A DNA stretch of 64,000 nucleotides from an uncultured Rhizobiaceae group bacterium. GTDB lineage: Bacteria > Pseudomonadota > Alphaproteobacteria > Rhizobiales > Rhizobiaceae. Location: NCBI GenBank assembly GCA_937958815.1, contig CALGMR010000002.1, forward strand, positions 124,001-188,000, written 5' to 3'. The notes beneath the pieces are model-generated. The model saw only the letters and a list, made by a program, of their open reading frames with translations, ran no database searches and was not told the origin of the DNA. The position numbers and the translations under genes are program-made. Positions 35,554-46,287 of the stretch are shown piece after piece (within the stretch, counting starts at the first letter, position 1; every line of letters starts with the position of its first letter).

Positions 35554-36168
35554 ATGGGCGTCGCTGCACTTTTCTTTTATCTGTTTGCCACGGTCACCGT
35601 TGCTTCCGCCTTTATGGTGATTGCATCGCGTAACCCTGTGCACTCGGTCTTGTTTTTAATTCTCGCATTCTTCAATGCGGCTGGTTTGTTCATGCTGACG
35701 GGTGCTGAATTCCTCGCACTCATTCTGATCGTGGTTTATGTGGGCGCGGTGGCGGTTCTATTCCTTTTCGTCGTGATGATGTTGGATGTGGATTTTGCGG
35801 AAATGCGCGAAGGTTTCCTTCAATACCTGCCCATTGGTGGAATTATCGGAATCATTTTGCTGGTTGAATTGATCTTCGTTCTGGGCGCTTCTTTTGTTGA
35901 TCCACAAGCGGCCAGTGTTGCTGTGCAACCCATTCCTGATTTGGCGGAAACATCGAACATCAAAGCGATCGGCGATCTGCTGTACACCCGCTATATTTTC
36001 TTCTTCCAGTTGTCCGGCATCATCCTTTTGATCGCAATGATCGGCGCTATTGTGCTGACTCTGAGCCATCGCACAGATGTGAAGCGTCAAAACATTGCTG
36101 ACCAAGTGGCACGCGACCCTGAAGAGGCGATCACCATGCACAAAGTGAAGCCAGGGGAGGGTATCTGA
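35554..36168 (+). CDS. nuoJ: NADH-quinone oxidoreductase subunit J
   Basis: Membrane subunit of 204 residues with five helices and the family pattern [20 protein letters not shown] and [20 protein letters not shown]. The start is ATG 35554 with AGGAAG upstream; an upstream in-frame ATG at 35434 would add 40 polar residues not found in NuoJ. The gap after nuoI (about 205 bases) is the longest inside the operon, and I see no gene in it. Confidence 0.95.
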   Translation: MGVAALFFYLFATVTVASAFMVIASRNPVHSVLFLILAFFNAAGLFMLTGAEFLALILIVVYVGAVAVLFLFVVMMLDVDFAEMREGFLQYLPIGGIIGIILLVELIFVLGASFVDPQAASVAVQPIPDLAETSNIKAIGDLLYTRYIFFFQLSGIILLIAMIGAIVLTLSHRTDVKRQNIADQVARDPEEAITMHKVKPGEGI

Positions 36169-36170
36169 TT

Positions 36171-36479
36171 ATGGAAATCGGTCTTGGACATTATCTCACC
36201 GTTGGAGCGATCCTTTTCACGCTCGGTGTGTTTGGCATTTTTATAAACCGCAAAAACGTCATCGTTATTTTGATGTCGGTAGAATTGATTCTTCTATCTG
36301 TGAACCTGAATTTCTTGGCTTTCAGCCAAGCGAATGGTGACATGGTTGGACAGATTTTTGCGCTTCTCGTACTCACGGTTGCTGCTGCTGAAGCGGCGAT
36401 TGGTCTTGCTATTCTCGTTGTCTTCTTCCGAAACCGTGGTTCCATCGCGGTTGAAGATGCAAATGTGATGAAAGGTTAG
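36171..36479 (+). CDS. nuoK: NADH-quinone oxidoreductase subunit K
   Basis: Small three-helix membrane subunit (102 residues), homologous to MrpC. It carries the buried glutamates of the proton path ([17 protein letters not shown] and [17 protein letters not shown]). GGAGGG at the nuoJ end is its ribosome binding site. Confidence 0.97.
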   Translation: MEIGLGHYLTVGAILFTLGVFGIFINRKNVIVILMSVELILLSVNLNFLAFSQANGDMVGQIFALLVLTVAAAEAAIGLAILVVFFRNRGSIAVEDANVMKG

Positions 36480-36505
36480 GGCGCTCACTTCGCGCAATCT
36501 CGATT

Positions 36506-38509
36506 ATGCTTCATCTCATTGTTTTTCTTCCTCTGATCGGTTTTCTGATTGCTGGCCTTTTTGGCAAGCAGATTGGCGACAAAGCATCGGAATACGTCAC
36601 ATCAGGCCTTTTGATTGCAGCGGCTCTTTTTAGCTGGATCAACTTCTTTGGTTTTTGGCAGGGCGGCGCGGAAGCCTTCACCATTCCAGTTTTGAAATGG
36701 ATTGAAGTCGGCAATTTCTCTGTCGATTGGGCGTTCCGCGTAGATACGCTGACAGCTGTTATGTTGATTGTTGTGAACACGGTCTCCGCACTGGTTCATG
36801 TTTATTCGATTGGCTACATGCATCACGATCCGCATCGCCCGCGTTTCTTTGCTTATCTTTCACTGTTCACCTTCGCGATGTTGATGTTGGTGACGTCCGA
36901 CAACCTGATCCAAATGTTCTTTGGCTGGGAAGGCGTGGGTCTTGCCTCTTATTTGTTGATTGGCTTTTGGTACAAAAAGCCATCGGCCAATGCCGCTGCG
37001 ATGAAAGCTTTCGTGGTCAACCGTGTGGGTGACTTCGGTTTTGCGCTAGGTATTTTTGGCGTCTTTGTATTGTTCGACTCTGTGAATTTCGATGTGATCT
37101 TCGCCAATGCTGGCGGACTTGCAGGTGCGGCAGACGATAAAGTTGTTCTGAACTTCCTCGGCTATCAGTTGCAGCAAAGCAGTGCGATCACGGTTGTGGC
37201 TCTGCTTTTGTTCATGGGTGCCATGGGCAAGTCAGCTCAATTCTTGCTTCACACTTGGTTGCCGGATGCGATGGAAGGCCCGACACCCGTGTCTGCGCTT
37301 ATTCACGCTGCAACCATGGTGACAGCTGGCGTATTTCTAGTGGCGCGCATGTCACCGATCTTTGAACTGTCGCATACAGCTTTGACGTTCATCACATTTG
37401 TTGGTGCAACGACGGCGTTTTTTGCAGCTACGGTTGGTCTGGTTCAAAACGACATCAAACGCGTCATTGCTTATTCAACCTGTTCTCAGCTTGGCTATAT
37501 GTTCGCCGCTTTGGGAGTAGGGGCATATGGTGCCGCGATCTTCCACCTGTTCACACACGCATTCTTTAAAGCGCTGTTGTTCTTAGGGGCAGGCTCTGTC
37601 ATTCACGCTGTGTCTGATGAACAAGACATGCGCAATATGGGTGGCCTTCGCAAACACATTCCGCGTACGTATTGGATGATGATTATCGGTACTGTGGCGC
37701 TTACAGGCCTTGGTATTCCGGGCACTGTGATCGGAACTGCAGGCTTCTTCTCCAAAGATGCGATTATTGAAAGTCTCTATGTGGGTCAGAACGCATTCGC
37801 GGGTTACGCCTTCTGGATGACTGTGGTCGCTGCATTCTTCACGAGCTTCTACTCATGGCGTTTGATCTTCATGACATTCCACGGCAAGCCGCGCGCTTCT
37901 GCTGATGTGATGAGCCATGTGCATGAGAGTCCCAACGTGATGTTGGTTCCACTCTATGTTCTCGCGGTTGGTGCCTTGTTTGCTGGTGTGTTGTTTTACG
38001 CGAACTTCATTGGTGCGCATCACGAGCCCGGCGCTCTGGACAGCCATTACACTGAATTCTGGAAAGGTGCCTTGTATCTTGGCGCAGACAATAAAATTCT
38101 GGAACAGTTCCACAACGTGCCGAAACTGGTGAAATGGTCTCCATTCATCATGATGGCCGCTGGTTTCATCTTGGCCTATATTTTCTACCTCCGTTCAACT
38201 GGTTTGCCAGCAGAATTGGCACGTCAGCATCCCGGCCTGTATCAGTTCTTGCTCAACAAATGGTATTTCGACGAATTGTATGATCGCATATTCGTGCGCC
38301 CTGCAATGTGGCTTGGTCGGTTCTTCTGGAAAGAGGGCGATGGCCGCGTGATCGATGGTTTTGGACCAAACGGAATTTCTGCTCGGATTTTGGACGTGAC
38401 ACGCGGTGTCGTGAAACTTCAATCCGGTTATCTTTATCACTATGCGTTTGCGATGTTGATCGGCATCGCGGCTTTGGTGACTTACACAATGTTTGCGGGA
38501 GCGCACTAA
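36506..38509 (+). CDS. nuoL: NADH-quinone oxidoreductase subunit L (proton-pumping antiporter-like)
   Basis: Distal antiporter-like subunit of 667 residues with about 16 helices. Conserved parts include [39 protein letters not shown], and [18 protein letters not shown]. The long amphipathic C-terminal helix region that lies along the membrane arm (about 540-640) is present. Confidence 0.97.
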   Translation: MLHLIVFLPLIGFLIAGLFGKQIGDKASEYVTSGLLIAAALFSWINFFGFWQGGAEAFTIPVLKWIEVGNFSVDWAFRVDTLTAVMLIVVNTVSALVHVYSIGYMHHDPHRPRFFAYLSLFTFAMLMLVTSDNLIQMFFGWEGVGLASYLLIGFWYKKPSANAAAMKAFVVNRVGDFGFALGIFGVFVLFDSVNFDVIFANAGGLAGAADDKVVLNFLGYQLQQSSAITVVALLLFMGAMGKSAQFLLHTWLPDAMEGPTPVSALIHAATMVTAGVFLVARMSPIFELSHTALTFITFVGATTAFFAATVGLVQNDIKRVIAYSTCSQLGYMFAALGVGAYGAAIFHLFTHAFFKALLFLGAGSVIHAVSDEQDMRNMGGLRKHIPRTYWMMIIGTVALTGLGIPGTVIGTAGFFSKDAIIESLYVGQNAFAGYAFWMTVVAAFFTSFYSWRLIFMTFHGKPRASADVMSHVHESPNVMLVPLYVLAVGALFAGVLFYANFIGAHHEPGALDSHYTEFWKGALYLGADNKILEQFHNVPKLVKWSPFIMMAAGFILAYIFYLRSTGLPAELARQHPGLYQFLLNKWYFDELYDRIFVRPAMWLGRFFWKEGDGRVIDGFGPNGISARILDVTRGVVKLQSGYLYHYAFAMLIGIAALVTYTMFAGAH

Positions 38510-38512
38510 GTC

Positions 38513-40021
38513 GTGGCTGACCTTCCAATCCTATCTATCGTCACCTTTCTGCCACTCGTTGGTGCGCTGATTACTTTCCTTATTTGGGAAGACAGTGAAG
38601 TTGCGCGCCGCAATGTGCGCTTTGTGGCTTTGTTCACAACAGTGGTGACGTTCCTCGTCTCGCTTGGCATTTGGTACAATTTCGACAACGCGCAATCTGG
38701 TTTCCAGATGGTGGAGAAAGTCGCTTGGATCCGCGAAGGTGACATTGCGTATCATATGGGTGTCGATGGCATTTCCATGCTGTTCGTGATCCTCACCACA
38801 TTCCTGATGCCGTTTTGTATTTTGGCAAGCTGGGAAAGTGTTCAAAACCGCGTTCGCGAGTACATGATCGCCTTCTTGATTTTGGAGACACTGATGATCG
38901 GCGTGTTCTGTGCACTCGACATCGTGCTGTTCTACGTCTTTTTTGAAGCTGGCTTGATCCCAATGTTCCTGATCATTGGTGTTTGGGGTGGCGCGCGCCG
39001 TGTTTATGCGTCGATGAAATTCTTCCTCTACACGCTGCTCGGTTCTGTGCTGATGCTGTTGGCCATTATGGCGATGTATTGGCAGGCTGGTACAACGGAT
39101 ATTCCAACGCTCATGGCCTACAAATTCCCTGCAGAAATGCAGACATGGCTGTGGCTTGCCTTCTTTGCATCCTTTGCGGTGAAAATGCCTATGTGGCCAG
39201 TTCACACTTGGTTGCCGGACGCTCACGTGGAAGCGCCGACCGCTGGTTCTGTTATTCTGGCTGGCATTTTGCTGAAAATGGGTGGTTACGGTTTCCTTCG
39301 TTTCTCGCTTCCAATGTTTCCGCTTGCCAGCGCGGATATGCAGACTTTCGTGCTTGTTCTTTCCGTCATCGCCATTGTGTACACATCGCTTGTAGCGTTG
39401 ATGCAGGAAGATATTAAAAAGCTGATCGCTTATTCTTCCGTTGCGCACATGGGCTATGTGACGATGGGTATTTTCGCAGCCAATACACAGGGCATTCAGG
39501 GTGGTATTTTCCAAATGCTGGCACACGGTCTCGTGTCCGGTGCGTTGTTCCTCTGCGTGGGTGTGGTTTACGACCGTATGCACACGCGTGAGATTGCGGC
39601 TTACGGCGGGTTGGTGAACAACATGCCGAAATACGCTGTGGCTTTCTTGATCTTCACAATGGCTAATGTTGGCCTTCCAGGCACTGCTGGATTCGTTGGT
39701 GAATTCCTGACACTCCTTGGCGCTTTCCGTGCCAACACGTGGATCGCTCTGATCGCCACATTGGGCGTCATTCTCTCTGCCGCCTATGCACTTTGGCTTT
39801 ACCGTCGCGTTGTGTTTGGCACGCTCGACAAAGAAGCTTTGAAATCCATTCTCGATCTCAACACACGTGAAAAGTGGATCATTTATCCGCTCGTCGTGTT
39901 GGTGATTTTCTTCGGCGTATATCCAAGCCCTGTGTTTGATGTGACACAAGCTTCTGTTGATGCGCTCCTTACGAATTATCAGGCCGCTGTCGATGGGGCA
40001 GTGCAGGCCGCGAGCAAATAG
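38513..40021 (+). CDS. nuoM: NADH-quinone oxidoreductase subunit M (antiporter-like)
   Basis: Antiporter-like proton-pumping subunit, 502 residues and about 14 helices. Motifs include [40 protein letters not shown] and [15 protein letters not shown]. Translation starts at GTG 38513, three bases after nuoL. Confidence 0.96.
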   Translation: MADLPILSIVTFLPLVGALITFLIWEDSEVARRNVRFVALFTTVVTFLVSLGIWYNFDNAQSGFQMVEKVAWIREGDIAYHMGVDGISMLFVILTTFLMPFCILASWESVQNRVREYMIAFLILETLMIGVFCALDIVLFYVFFEAGLIPMFLIIGVWGGARRVYASMKFFLYTLLGSVLMLLAIMAMYWQAGTTDIPTLMAYKFPAEMQTWLWLAFFASFAVKMPMWPVHTWLPDAHVEAPTAGSVILAGILLKMGGYGFLRFSLPMFPLASADMQTFVLVLSVIAIVYTSLVALMQEDIKKLIAYSSVAHMGYVTMGIFAANTQGIQGGIFQMLAHGLVSGALFLCVGVVYDRMHTREIAAYGGLVNNMPKYAVAFLIFTMANVGLPGTAGFVGEFLTLLGAFRANTWIALIATLGVILSAAYALWLYRRVVFGTLDKEALKSILDLNTREKWIIYPLVVLVIFFGVYPSPVFDVTQASVDALLTNYQAAVDGAVQAASK

Positions 40022-40038
40022 AACGGGACGTTAGGAAC

Positions 40039-41466
40039 ATGGACATTCCAAATCTATGGTTGGCTGGTCCGGAGCTTTGGCTTGCTGGCGGTGCAATGGT
40101 TTTACTTATGATCGGTGTGTTCATCGGTGAAGGGTCCACGCGCATCGTAACAGGCCTGTCGGTTGCTTTGCTTGCTTTGGCGGCAATTGCTATTTTCTGG
40201 TTCCCACAAACAGGCGAAGCGTTCCACGGAGCGTTCGTCATGGACCCATTTGCGCGACTGATGAAAATATTGGTGCTCATTGGTGCAGGCGTTGCCATTG
40301 CAATGTCTGTCGGCTTTGCGCGACGTGAAAATTTTGCGCGTTTTGAATATCCGGTTCTTATCGTTTTGGCGACATTGGGCATGCTGCTCATGGTGTCTGC
40401 AAACGATATGATCACGCTTTATCTCGGTCTCGAAATGCAGTCGCTGGCGCTTTATGTAATTGCAGCCATCAACCGCGATTCATTGCGCTCTACAGAAGCT
40501 GGCTTGAAATATTTCGTTCTCGGCGCCTTATCTTCAGGCATGTTGCTGTATGGCTCTTCGCTGGTTTATGGCTTCACTGGCCATACAGGTTTCGAAGGCA
40601 TTGCTGCGTCCATGTCGTCTGGTGGTGTGAGCCTCGGTCTTTTGTTTGGCCTCGTGTTCGTATTGGCTGGTTTGGCATTTAAAATCTCCGCTGTTCCATT
40701 CCACATGTGGACACCAGATGTTTATGAAGGCGCGCCGACGCCTGTGACCGCTTTCTTTGCAGCTGCGCCGAAAGTGGCTGCGATGGCGATGCTTATTCGT
40801 GTTGTGCACGGGGCCTTTGAACCTGCAACAACTGAGTGGCAGCAGATCATTACATTCATTGCGATTGCCTCCATGGGTCTCGGCGCATTTGCTGCTATCG
40901 GACAAACCAACATCAAGCGCTTGATGGCTTATTCTTCGATCGGCCATATGGGTTTTGCATTGGTTGGTTTGGCTGCAGGGTCGCAGGCTGGTGTCTCAGG
41001 TGTTGTGCTTTATATGATCATCTATATGGCAATGACATTGGGTGCGTTTGCCTGTATTTTGGCCATGCGCCGCGCCGATGGCATGGTGGAAAATATTTCT
41101 GATCTCTCTGGTCTTTCGCGCACCAATCCGATGATGGCTTTGATGCTGACCGTGTTGATGTTCTCGCTTGCAGGCATTCCGCCCCTTGCAGGGTTCTGGG
41201 CAAAATACTTTGTGTTCCTGGCAGCAATTCAATCGGGACTTTATGTTCTGTCCGTGATTGGTGTGATCGCCAGTGTGATCGGCGCTTATTATTACCTGCG
41301 CATCGTCAAGATCATGTGGTTTGATGAACCAGAGCAAGGCTTCGTTCCAATGGCCTCGGAATTGCGTGTTGTGTTGGGCGTCTCGGGCCTGTTTACATTG
41401 TTTTATGTGTTGATTGCTGGCCCGATGTCAGACATTGCCACGAACGCTGCACGCACTTTCTTTTAA
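40039..41466 (+). CDS. nuoN: NADH-quinone oxidoreductase subunit N (antiporter-like)
   Basis: Third antiporter-like subunit, 475 residues and about 14 helices. Motifs include [40 protein letters not shown] and [25 protein letters not shown] precedes ATG 40039. It closes the nuo operon; birA follows six bases later and may be co-transcribed. Confidence 0.96.
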   Translation: MDIPNLWLAGPELWLAGGAMVLLMIGVFIGEGSTRIVTGLSVALLALAAIAIFWFPQTGEAFHGAFVMDPFARLMKILVLIGAGVAIAMSVGFARRENFARFEYPVLIVLATLGMLLMVSANDMITLYLGLEMQSLALYVIAAINRDSLRSTEAGLKYFVLGALSSGMLLYGSSLVYGFTGHTGFEGIAASMSSGGVSLGLLFGLVFVLAGLAFKISAVPFHMWTPDVYEGAPTPVTAFFAAAPKVAAMAMLIRVVHGAFEPATTEWQQIITFIAIASMGLGAFAAIGQTNIKRLMAYSSIGHMGFALVGLAAGSQAGVSGVVLYMIIYMAMTLGAFACILAMRRADGMVENISDLSGLSRTNPMMALMLTVLMFSLAGIPPLAGFWAKYFVFLAAIQSGLYVLSVIGVIASVIGAYYYLRIVKIMWFDEPEQGFVPMASELRVVLGVSGLFTLFYVLIAGPMSDIATNAARTFF

Positions 41467-41472
41467 GTTCTG

Positions 41473-42258
41473 TTGCAAGCGGTTCCACAAAACATTCCAT
41501 CTCTCATTGGTTGGCGTCACCTTGCACTCGACAGTGTGGGATCGACAAATGTTGTCGCCATGGAACTTGCGGCCAATGGGGATGCCGGACAGGTTTGGGT
41601 AACGGCTGAAGAGCAAGTGCAGGGCAAAGCGCGTCGTGGTCGTGCATGGGTGTCAGAACGCGGAAATCTTTACGCATCGCTTTTGTTGATTGCGCCATCA
41701 CCTGCAGACAAACTGGCAACACTGCCGCTTGTTGTCTCTCTGGCACTTCACAAGGCCATGGTTCAGGTGGCTCCGAAGTTTTCGCAGAATTTGAATATTA
41801 AATGGCCCAACGATCTGTTGCTGTTTGGGAAGAAAGTTTCGGGTATTTTGCTCGAAGCTTCGGTGTTGAAAGACGGACGCTTGGCGGTGGTGATCGGCTG
41901 CGGCATTAATTGCCAACACTACCCAGAAAACCCTCTTTATCCTGCCACATCATTTCGCGAAGAGGGCTTTGATTTAGAGCCGCAAACGCTTTTTGCAGCA
42001 TTGGCCTCGTCCATGGCCGCTGAGTTGCGCATTTGGGCTGAAGGCGCAGGCTTTTCCATCATCCGCAAAGAATGGTTGGAACGCGCCCGCGGCGTAGGCG
42101 AAGCCATAACTGTCCGTTTTTCGGACCATGAAATTGAAGGCACATTTGTCGATATTGATGAAGATGGTTTTTTGATGCTGCGCGGAGAAAACCAAGTTGT
42201 GCAATCTGTTTCTGCAGCAGATATATTCTTTGCTCAAACGGGTGGATTAGGTGCATAA
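41473..42258 (+). CDS. birA: Biotin--[acetyl-CoA-carboxylase] ligase
   Basis: Biotin protein ligase that activates biotin and attaches it to carboxylase carrier proteins. The 261-residue product has the catalytic motif QGKARRGRAWVS, the NIKWPNDLLLFGKKVSGILL core and a C-terminal SH3-like domain. There is no N-terminal helix-turn-helix, so it is a class I ligase and not a biotin-operon repressor. The predicted start is TTG 41473 with only a weak ribosome binding site; the true start may differ slightly. Its position after nuoN and before RNase J is the common rhizobial order. Confidence 0.9.
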   Translation: MQAVPQNIPSLIGWRHLALDSVGSTNVVAMELAANGDAGQVWVTAEEQVQGKARRGRAWVSERGNLYASLLLIAPSPADKLATLPLVVSLALHKAMVQVAPKFSQNLNIKWPNDLLLFGKKVSGILLEASVLKDGRLAVVIGCGINCQHYPENPLYPATSFREEGFDLEPQTLFAALASSMAAELRIWAEGAGFSIIRKEWLERARGVGEAITVRFSDHEIEGTFVDIDEDGFLMLRGENQVVQSVSAADIFFAQTGGLGA

Positions 42259-42264
42259 GGCTGC

Positions 42265-43941
42265 ATGACAAAAAAGAAAAACAAAGAAGAACTCATCTTC
42301 CTGCCTTTGGGCGGTGTTGGTGAAATCGGTATGAACTTCGCGCTTTACGGCTATGGGCCACAAAGCAACCGCCGTTGGATCATTGTCGATGTGGGCGTAA
42401 CGTTTCCAGGTGATGATTTCCCGGGTGCAGATTTGGTTTTGCCTGACATTGAATTCATCGCAGATCGCTTGGACAAGCTGGATGGCATTGTCATCACACA
42501 TGCTCATGAAGACCATTATGGCGCGTTGCTTGCACTTTGGCCTATGTTGAAAGCGCCGCTTTATTGCACGCCGTTCACCGCTGCCATGCTGGAAGCAAAA
42601 ATGCAGTCCGAGCCGAATGCTCCGAAAATTCCTATTACTGTCTTTAAAGCGGGTAAGCCCTTCAAGGTTGGCGCTTTTGAAGTTGAAGGTGTGCACGTAA
42701 CACATTCTATTCCCGAGCCTGTCTCCCTCATGATCCGTTCGCCTTTGGGCAATGTGGTTCACACAGGCGACTGGAAGCTGGATCATGAACCCACGCTTGG
42801 CCAAAAAACTGACGAGGCTCGTTTTCGTGAGCTCGGTGATGAAGGTGTTTTGGCACTGGTGTGCGATTCCACCAATGCGATGGTCGAAGGTGTATCACCT
42901 TCCGAAGAAGAAGTTTCCGACAGCCTTTCTGAGGTGATCGCGGAATCACCGGGTCGTGTCTTGATCACAACGTTCTCGTCCAATGTGGGACGCATTCGCT
43001 CTATTGCCATTGCGGCCGAAAAGGTTGGTCGGCGTGTGATGGTGCTTGGCCGTTCTTTGCTTCGGGTGTGCGATGTGTCCCGCGAATTGGGTTATCTCGA
43101 CGGGACTGCACCGTTTCTATCTGAAGATGAGTATCAATCAGTTCCAAGAAGAGAACTTGTTGTCATCTGCACAGGATCGCAAGGCGAAACCCGCGCTGCA
43201 CTTGGCAAACTCTCCCGTGATGAGCATCGCAATGCGAGCCTTTCACCGGGGGACCGGGTTGTCTTTTCCTCTCGTTCTATTCCTGGCAACGAGCGTGAGA
43301 TCATCAATATTCAAAATGCGTTGGTGGAGCAGGGCGTCGAGATTATTCTCGATGGTGAAACACTTGTTCATGTTTCTGGACACCCGCGCCGTAACGAATT
43401 GAAGCAAATGTATGAATGGACGAAACCAACCATTGGTGTTCCCGTTCATGGCGAGGCGCGCCATTTGATCGCCCAAGCCGGTTTGATGGGGGATTGTGGC
43501 ATTGCTGATGTTGCTCCCATTCGCAATGGCGACATGCTGCGATTGGCACCCGGGCCGGCTGAAGTTTTGGACAGTGTGAAACATGGCCGTATCTATAAAG
43601 ATGGCCATTTGATCGGCTCTCAAGATGCTATGGGCATTAAGCGCCGCCGCGTATTATCTTGGGTTGGTCATGTTGTGATGTCACTGGTGATCGACAAAAA
43701 CGGCCAATTGCTGGCTGACCCTGACATCACGTGCGAAGGATTGCCACGCATGGTGGATGAACAAGACACATTTGAAGACGTCCTGTACGATGCGGGCGTT
43801 GCAGCATTTGAGAACATTCCACCTAAAAAGCGCAAAGATGACAATCGCGTTCATCAGGCAGTGGAGCGTGCTTTGCGCAGCGAAGTTCGCGAGATTTGGG
43901 GCAAAAAGCCCTTGGTCACTGTGTTCGTAACGCGGGTGTAG
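42265..43941 (+). CDS. rnj: Ribonuclease J
   Basis: Metallo-beta-lactamase/beta-CASP ribonuclease with 5'-exo- and endonuclease activity in RNA maturation and decay. The 558-residue protein has the zinc motif HAHEDH (79-84), later ligands in HSIPEPVSL and VHTGDWKLD, and beta-CASP motifs around ICTGSQGE and PVHGEARHL. It begins six bases after birA. Alphaproteobacteria commonly carry RNase J as well as RNase E. Confidence 0.95.
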   Translation: MTKKKNKEELIFLPLGGVGEIGMNFALYGYGPQSNRRWIIVDVGVTFPGDDFPGADLVLPDIEFIADRLDKLDGIVITHAHEDHYGALLALWPMLKAPLYCTPFTAAMLEAKMQSEPNAPKIPITVFKAGKPFKVGAFEVEGVHVTHSIPEPVSLMIRSPLGNVVHTGDWKLDHEPTLGQKTDEARFRELGDEGVLALVCDSTNAMVEGVSPSEEEVSDSLSEVIAESPGRVLITTFSSNVGRIRSIAIAAEKVGRRVMVLGRSLLRVCDVSRELGYLDGTAPFLSEDEYQSVPRRELVVICTGSQGETRAALGKLSRDEHRNASLSPGDRVVFSSRSIPGNEREIINIQNALVEQGVEIILDGETLVHVSGHPRRNELKQMYEWTKPTIGVPVHGEARHLIAQAGLMGDCGIADVAPIRNGDMLRLAPGPAEVLDSVKHGRIYKDGHLIGSQDAMGIKRRRVLSWVGHVVMSLVIDKNGQLLADPDITCEGLPRMVDEQDTFEDVLYDAGVAAFENIPPKKRKDDNRVHQAVERALRSEVREIWGKKPLVTVFVTRV

Positions 43942-43944
43942 AAC

Positions 43945-44349
43945 ATGATCGGTCGCTTAAACCATGTGGCAATTGCGGTGCCAGACTTAAAGGCGGCAAC
44001 GGCCATGTATCGCGATACTTTGGGTGCAACGGTCAGTGGTGAACAGTCTCTGCCTGAACATGGTGTGACCGTTGTGTTTGTGGAGTTGCCCAACACCAAG
44101 GTGGAACTTTTGCACCCACTGGGGGAAAATTCTCCCATTGCCAAATTTTTGGAAAGCAACCCCTCTGGCGGGATGCACCACATCTGCTACGAAGTGTCCG
44201 ATATTATTGCGGCTCGTGACCAATTATTAGAAAGCGGGGCACGGGTTTTGGGCGACGGCGAACCCAAAATCGGGGCCCATAGCAATCCGGTGTTGTTTCT
44301 GCATCCCAAGGACTTCACGGGCACTTTGGTGGAACTAGAACAGGTTTAA
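43945..44349 (+). CDS. mce: Methylmalonyl-CoA epimerase
   Basis: Vicinal-oxygen-chelate fold enzyme that interconverts the R and S forms of methylmalonyl-CoA in propionate metabolism. The 134-residue protein starts LNHVAIAVPDL with the metal-binding His, has VELLHPLGENSPIAKFL, GGMHHICYEV with the second His, and ends LVELEQV with the metal Glu. It is three bases after RNase J. Confidence 0.94.
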   Translation: MIGRLNHVAIAVPDLKAATAMYRDTLGATVSGEQSLPEHGVTVVFVELPNTKVELLHPLGENSPIAKFLESNPSGGMHHICYEVSDIIAARDQLLESGARVLGDGEPKIGAHSNPVLFLHPKDFTGTLVELEQV

Positions 44350-44352
44350 TTC

Positions 44353-44631
44353 ATGACAATCGGCACCGGCATAGCGATCTATTTTTTGATCTGGTGGCTT
44401 ACTTTGTTCATCACTTTGCCGTTCAAAATGACGTCTCAAATAGAAGATGGAGTGGTTGTTGAGGGCAGTGATCCGGCAGCGCCGACCAATCCCATGATGG
44501 GAAAGAGGATGCTTTGGAACACCGTTTTTGCTGGCGTCGTATTCTTCATATTTTGGTTTGTGGTCTACTATCTTGGGATTGGTTTGGATTCGATCCCGGA
44601 AATCATTCCAATTCGTCGAATTGATTCTTGA
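44353..44631 (+). CDS. DUF1467 family membrane protein
   Basis: Small conserved alphaproteobacterial protein (92 residues) with two transmembrane helices (about 4-21 and 57-77) around a polar loop containing EGSDPAAPTNPMMGKRML. The FITLPF motif after helix 1 and the layout fit DUF1467, which normally follows mce. Function unknown; it starts three bases after the mce stop. Confidence 0.85.
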   Translation: MTIGTGIAIYFLIWWLTLFITLPFKMTSQIEDGVVVEGSDPAAPTNPMMGKRMLWNTVFAGVVFFIFWFVVYYLGIGLDSIPEIIPIRRIDS

Positions 44632-44690
44632 AGCATCGGGAAAAATTAAACTTTTTGGTGTCTATTTGAAGTTCGATTAGGAGCTTCTCA

Positions 44691-45299
44691 ATGGGCATCG
44701 TCAGTTTTTTATTCGGGTTCCATGGTAGAATAAACCGAACCAGCTTTTTTCTGGCCAGCACGGTGCAGGGGTTGTTGATCTTGGCTGGTGCACTCATCCT
44801 GCAGTCTCAACACGCCTTACCTGATTTTGCCTCTGTCACCGCAGTTGGAAATTCTGAAACGAATGCTTTTGGCTTTGAACAAGAAGCATCCAGTATATTT
44901 ATTGTTTGGTCCGTTGTTCAGCTGCCTTTGGTATTCAAACGTGTGCGAGACATGCATGAGGTTTTGACCTTCGCGTGGATCTACAGTTTCTTTGTGTTGA
45001 TTGGCACGACGCCCGGTATGCATTTTGTCGGACATGGCGTGGCTACACTTCTGATCACATGGTTTAGTTTGCAAGGCAGCCGTGCGATCGTTGATGATAA
45101 TTCTGCCACACTTTCCGAAGATGAGATAAAGTGGAATCAAGACACCGAGTTAGACGCAATGGACATCGTTGCACGCGCAAGAGAACTGAAGGCGGCTGAA
45201 ACTGACTTGCTTGCGAAACATGCAAAGGCAGCCAGCCCAAAGGCGGAAGTTAAGTCAGCCTTTGGCAAGAGAGCGGGTATGACCGCAGGGAACAAATAA
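44691..45299 (+). CDS. DUF805 family membrane protein with a charged C-terminal tail
   Basis: Inner membrane protein of 202 residues. The N-terminus FGFHGRINRTSFFLAS matches the DUF805 signature of GRIxRxxF followed by a helix. Three to four hydrophobic segments occupy residues 20-130, with the usual RVRDM motif between helices. Residues 135-202 are a hydrophilic, Ala/Lys/Glu-rich cytosolic tail not usual for the family. AGGAG precedes ATG 44691. Function unknown. In other rhizobia proS commonly follows DUF1467 here. Confidence 0.78.
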   Translation: MGIVSFLFGFHGRINRTSFFLASTVQGLLILAGALILQSQHALPDFASVTAVGNSETNAFGFEQEASSIFIVWSVVQLPLVFKRVRDMHEVLTFAWIYSFFVLIGTTPGMHFVGHGVATLLITWFSLQGSRAIVDDNSATLSEDEIKWNQDTELDAMDIVARARELKAAETDLLAKHAKAASPKAEVKSAFGKRAGMTAGNK

Positions 45300-45303
45300 A
45301 CAC

Positions 45304-46077
45304 GTGACCATTCTCGTTTTCGATTCTGGCATTGGCGGCTTGAGTGTTTTGCGTGAGGCGCGGGTTTTGATGCCCGGTCATAAATTTGTTTATGTGGGTG
45401 ATGATGCCGCGTTTCCATATGGAGATTGGGAAGAGGGTGCGTTGGTTGAACGCATGATGACCGTGTTTGACGGTTTGATTGAACGACACGCACCAGTGCT
45501 GATCATGGTGGCCTGCAACACGGCATCCACATTGATATTGCCCCACTTGCGCGCGCGTTATGACATTCCCATCGTCGGAACGGTGCCAGCCATAAAACCG
45601 GCAGCAGAACGCACATCAAGTGGGCAGGTGTCTGTTTTGGCTACGCCTGGCACAGTGCAGCGTGATTACACGCGGTCACTGGTTTCAGAATTTGCGGCCC
45701 AAGTGAATGTACGCCTTGTGGGGGCGGAACATTTGGCAAAAGCGTCTGAAAACTTCATGCTGACAGGCGATGTGGACGAAGACCTCATTCGCAGTGAAAT
45801 TGCGGAATGTTTCGTTGATCGGCTTGGGGCCAAGACGGATATCGTGGTTCTTGCGTGCACCCATTACCCATTTCTCAGTCAGGTGTTCCGCAGATTGGCG
45901 CCTTGGCCCGTGGATTGGCTGAATCCAGCAGAAGCCATTGCCCGCCATGCCAAAACGCTGCTCAAAGAGGCTGGCGAAGTGGAAGATGTGCAAGATATTG
46001 CAGAATTTACAGCTGGACGACCGCAACCCGACATGCTGCGTTTGTTGTCGGGATTTGGGTTGAAGGTTTTAGATTGA
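45304..46077 (+). CDS. murI: Glutamate racemase
   Basis: Cofactor-independent racemase that makes D-glutamate for peptidoglycan. The 257-residue protein has the FDSGIGG motif with Asp7, and the two catalytic cysteines Cys71 (VACNTAST) and Cys185 (ACTHYPFL). Start is GTG 45304. It is followed by a terminator and then rpsD. Confidence 0.95.
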   Translation: MTILVFDSGIGGLSVLREARVLMPGHKFVYVGDDAAFPYGDWEEGALVERMMTVFDGLIERHAPVLIMVACNTASTLILPHLRARYDIPIVGTVPAIKPAAERTSSGQVSVLATPGTVQRDYTRSLVSEFAAQVNVRLVGAEHLAKASENFMLTGDVDEDLIRSEIAECFVDRLGAKTDIVVLACTHYPFLSQVFRRLAPWPVDWLNPAEAIARHAKTLLKEAGEVEDVQDIAEFTAGRPQPDMLRLLSGFGLKVLD

Positions 46078-46127
46078 AGTGGCCACTTTCGGTTGACTTG
46101 CCTCCGTTGATCACTTAATCACTCCCC

Positions 46128-46154
46128 AACGCGTCAGAAATGGCGCGTTTTTTA
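46128..46154 (+). terminator. Rho-independent terminator of murI
   Basis: AACGCGTC (46128-46135) pairs with GGCGCGTT (46142-46149) with one wobble pair and a six-base loop, followed by six T. Confidence 0.88.
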
Positions 46155-46164
46155 CGTATCCCGT

Positions 46165-46287
46165 GAACCGACTTCGCAAAGCGTGCGCGTTCGGTTCTGT
46201 CAATCAACAAAAACAGTTGAAAGAGGAGGGTGCGTTTTCTCTTCGTTTGCGGATGGTCCGCAGACGGCAACTCTTTGAGGAAATGCT
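46165..46287 (+). promoter_or_regulatory. Structured leader of rpsD with possible alternative pairing
   Basis: Three stems can form: GAACCGA/TCGGTTC (46165-46171 with 46191-46197), AAGAG/CTCTT (46221-46225 with 46239-46243), and a 10-bp hairpin CGTTTGCGGA/TCCGCAGACG (46244-46253 with 46257-46266, one wobble). AAAGAG at 46220-46225 can instead pair with CTCTTT at 46271-46276, which touches the ribosome binding site GAGGA (46277-46281). This is a plausible autoregulatory site for S4, by inference. Confidence 0.5.

Noticed and set aside
38531-39949. A 472-residue open frame on the minus strand opposite nuoM, rich in His, Gln and Glu
   Set aside because: It mirrors a hydrophobic membrane protein gene, its composition is what antisense of such a gene gives, and no ribosome binding site or family is seen.
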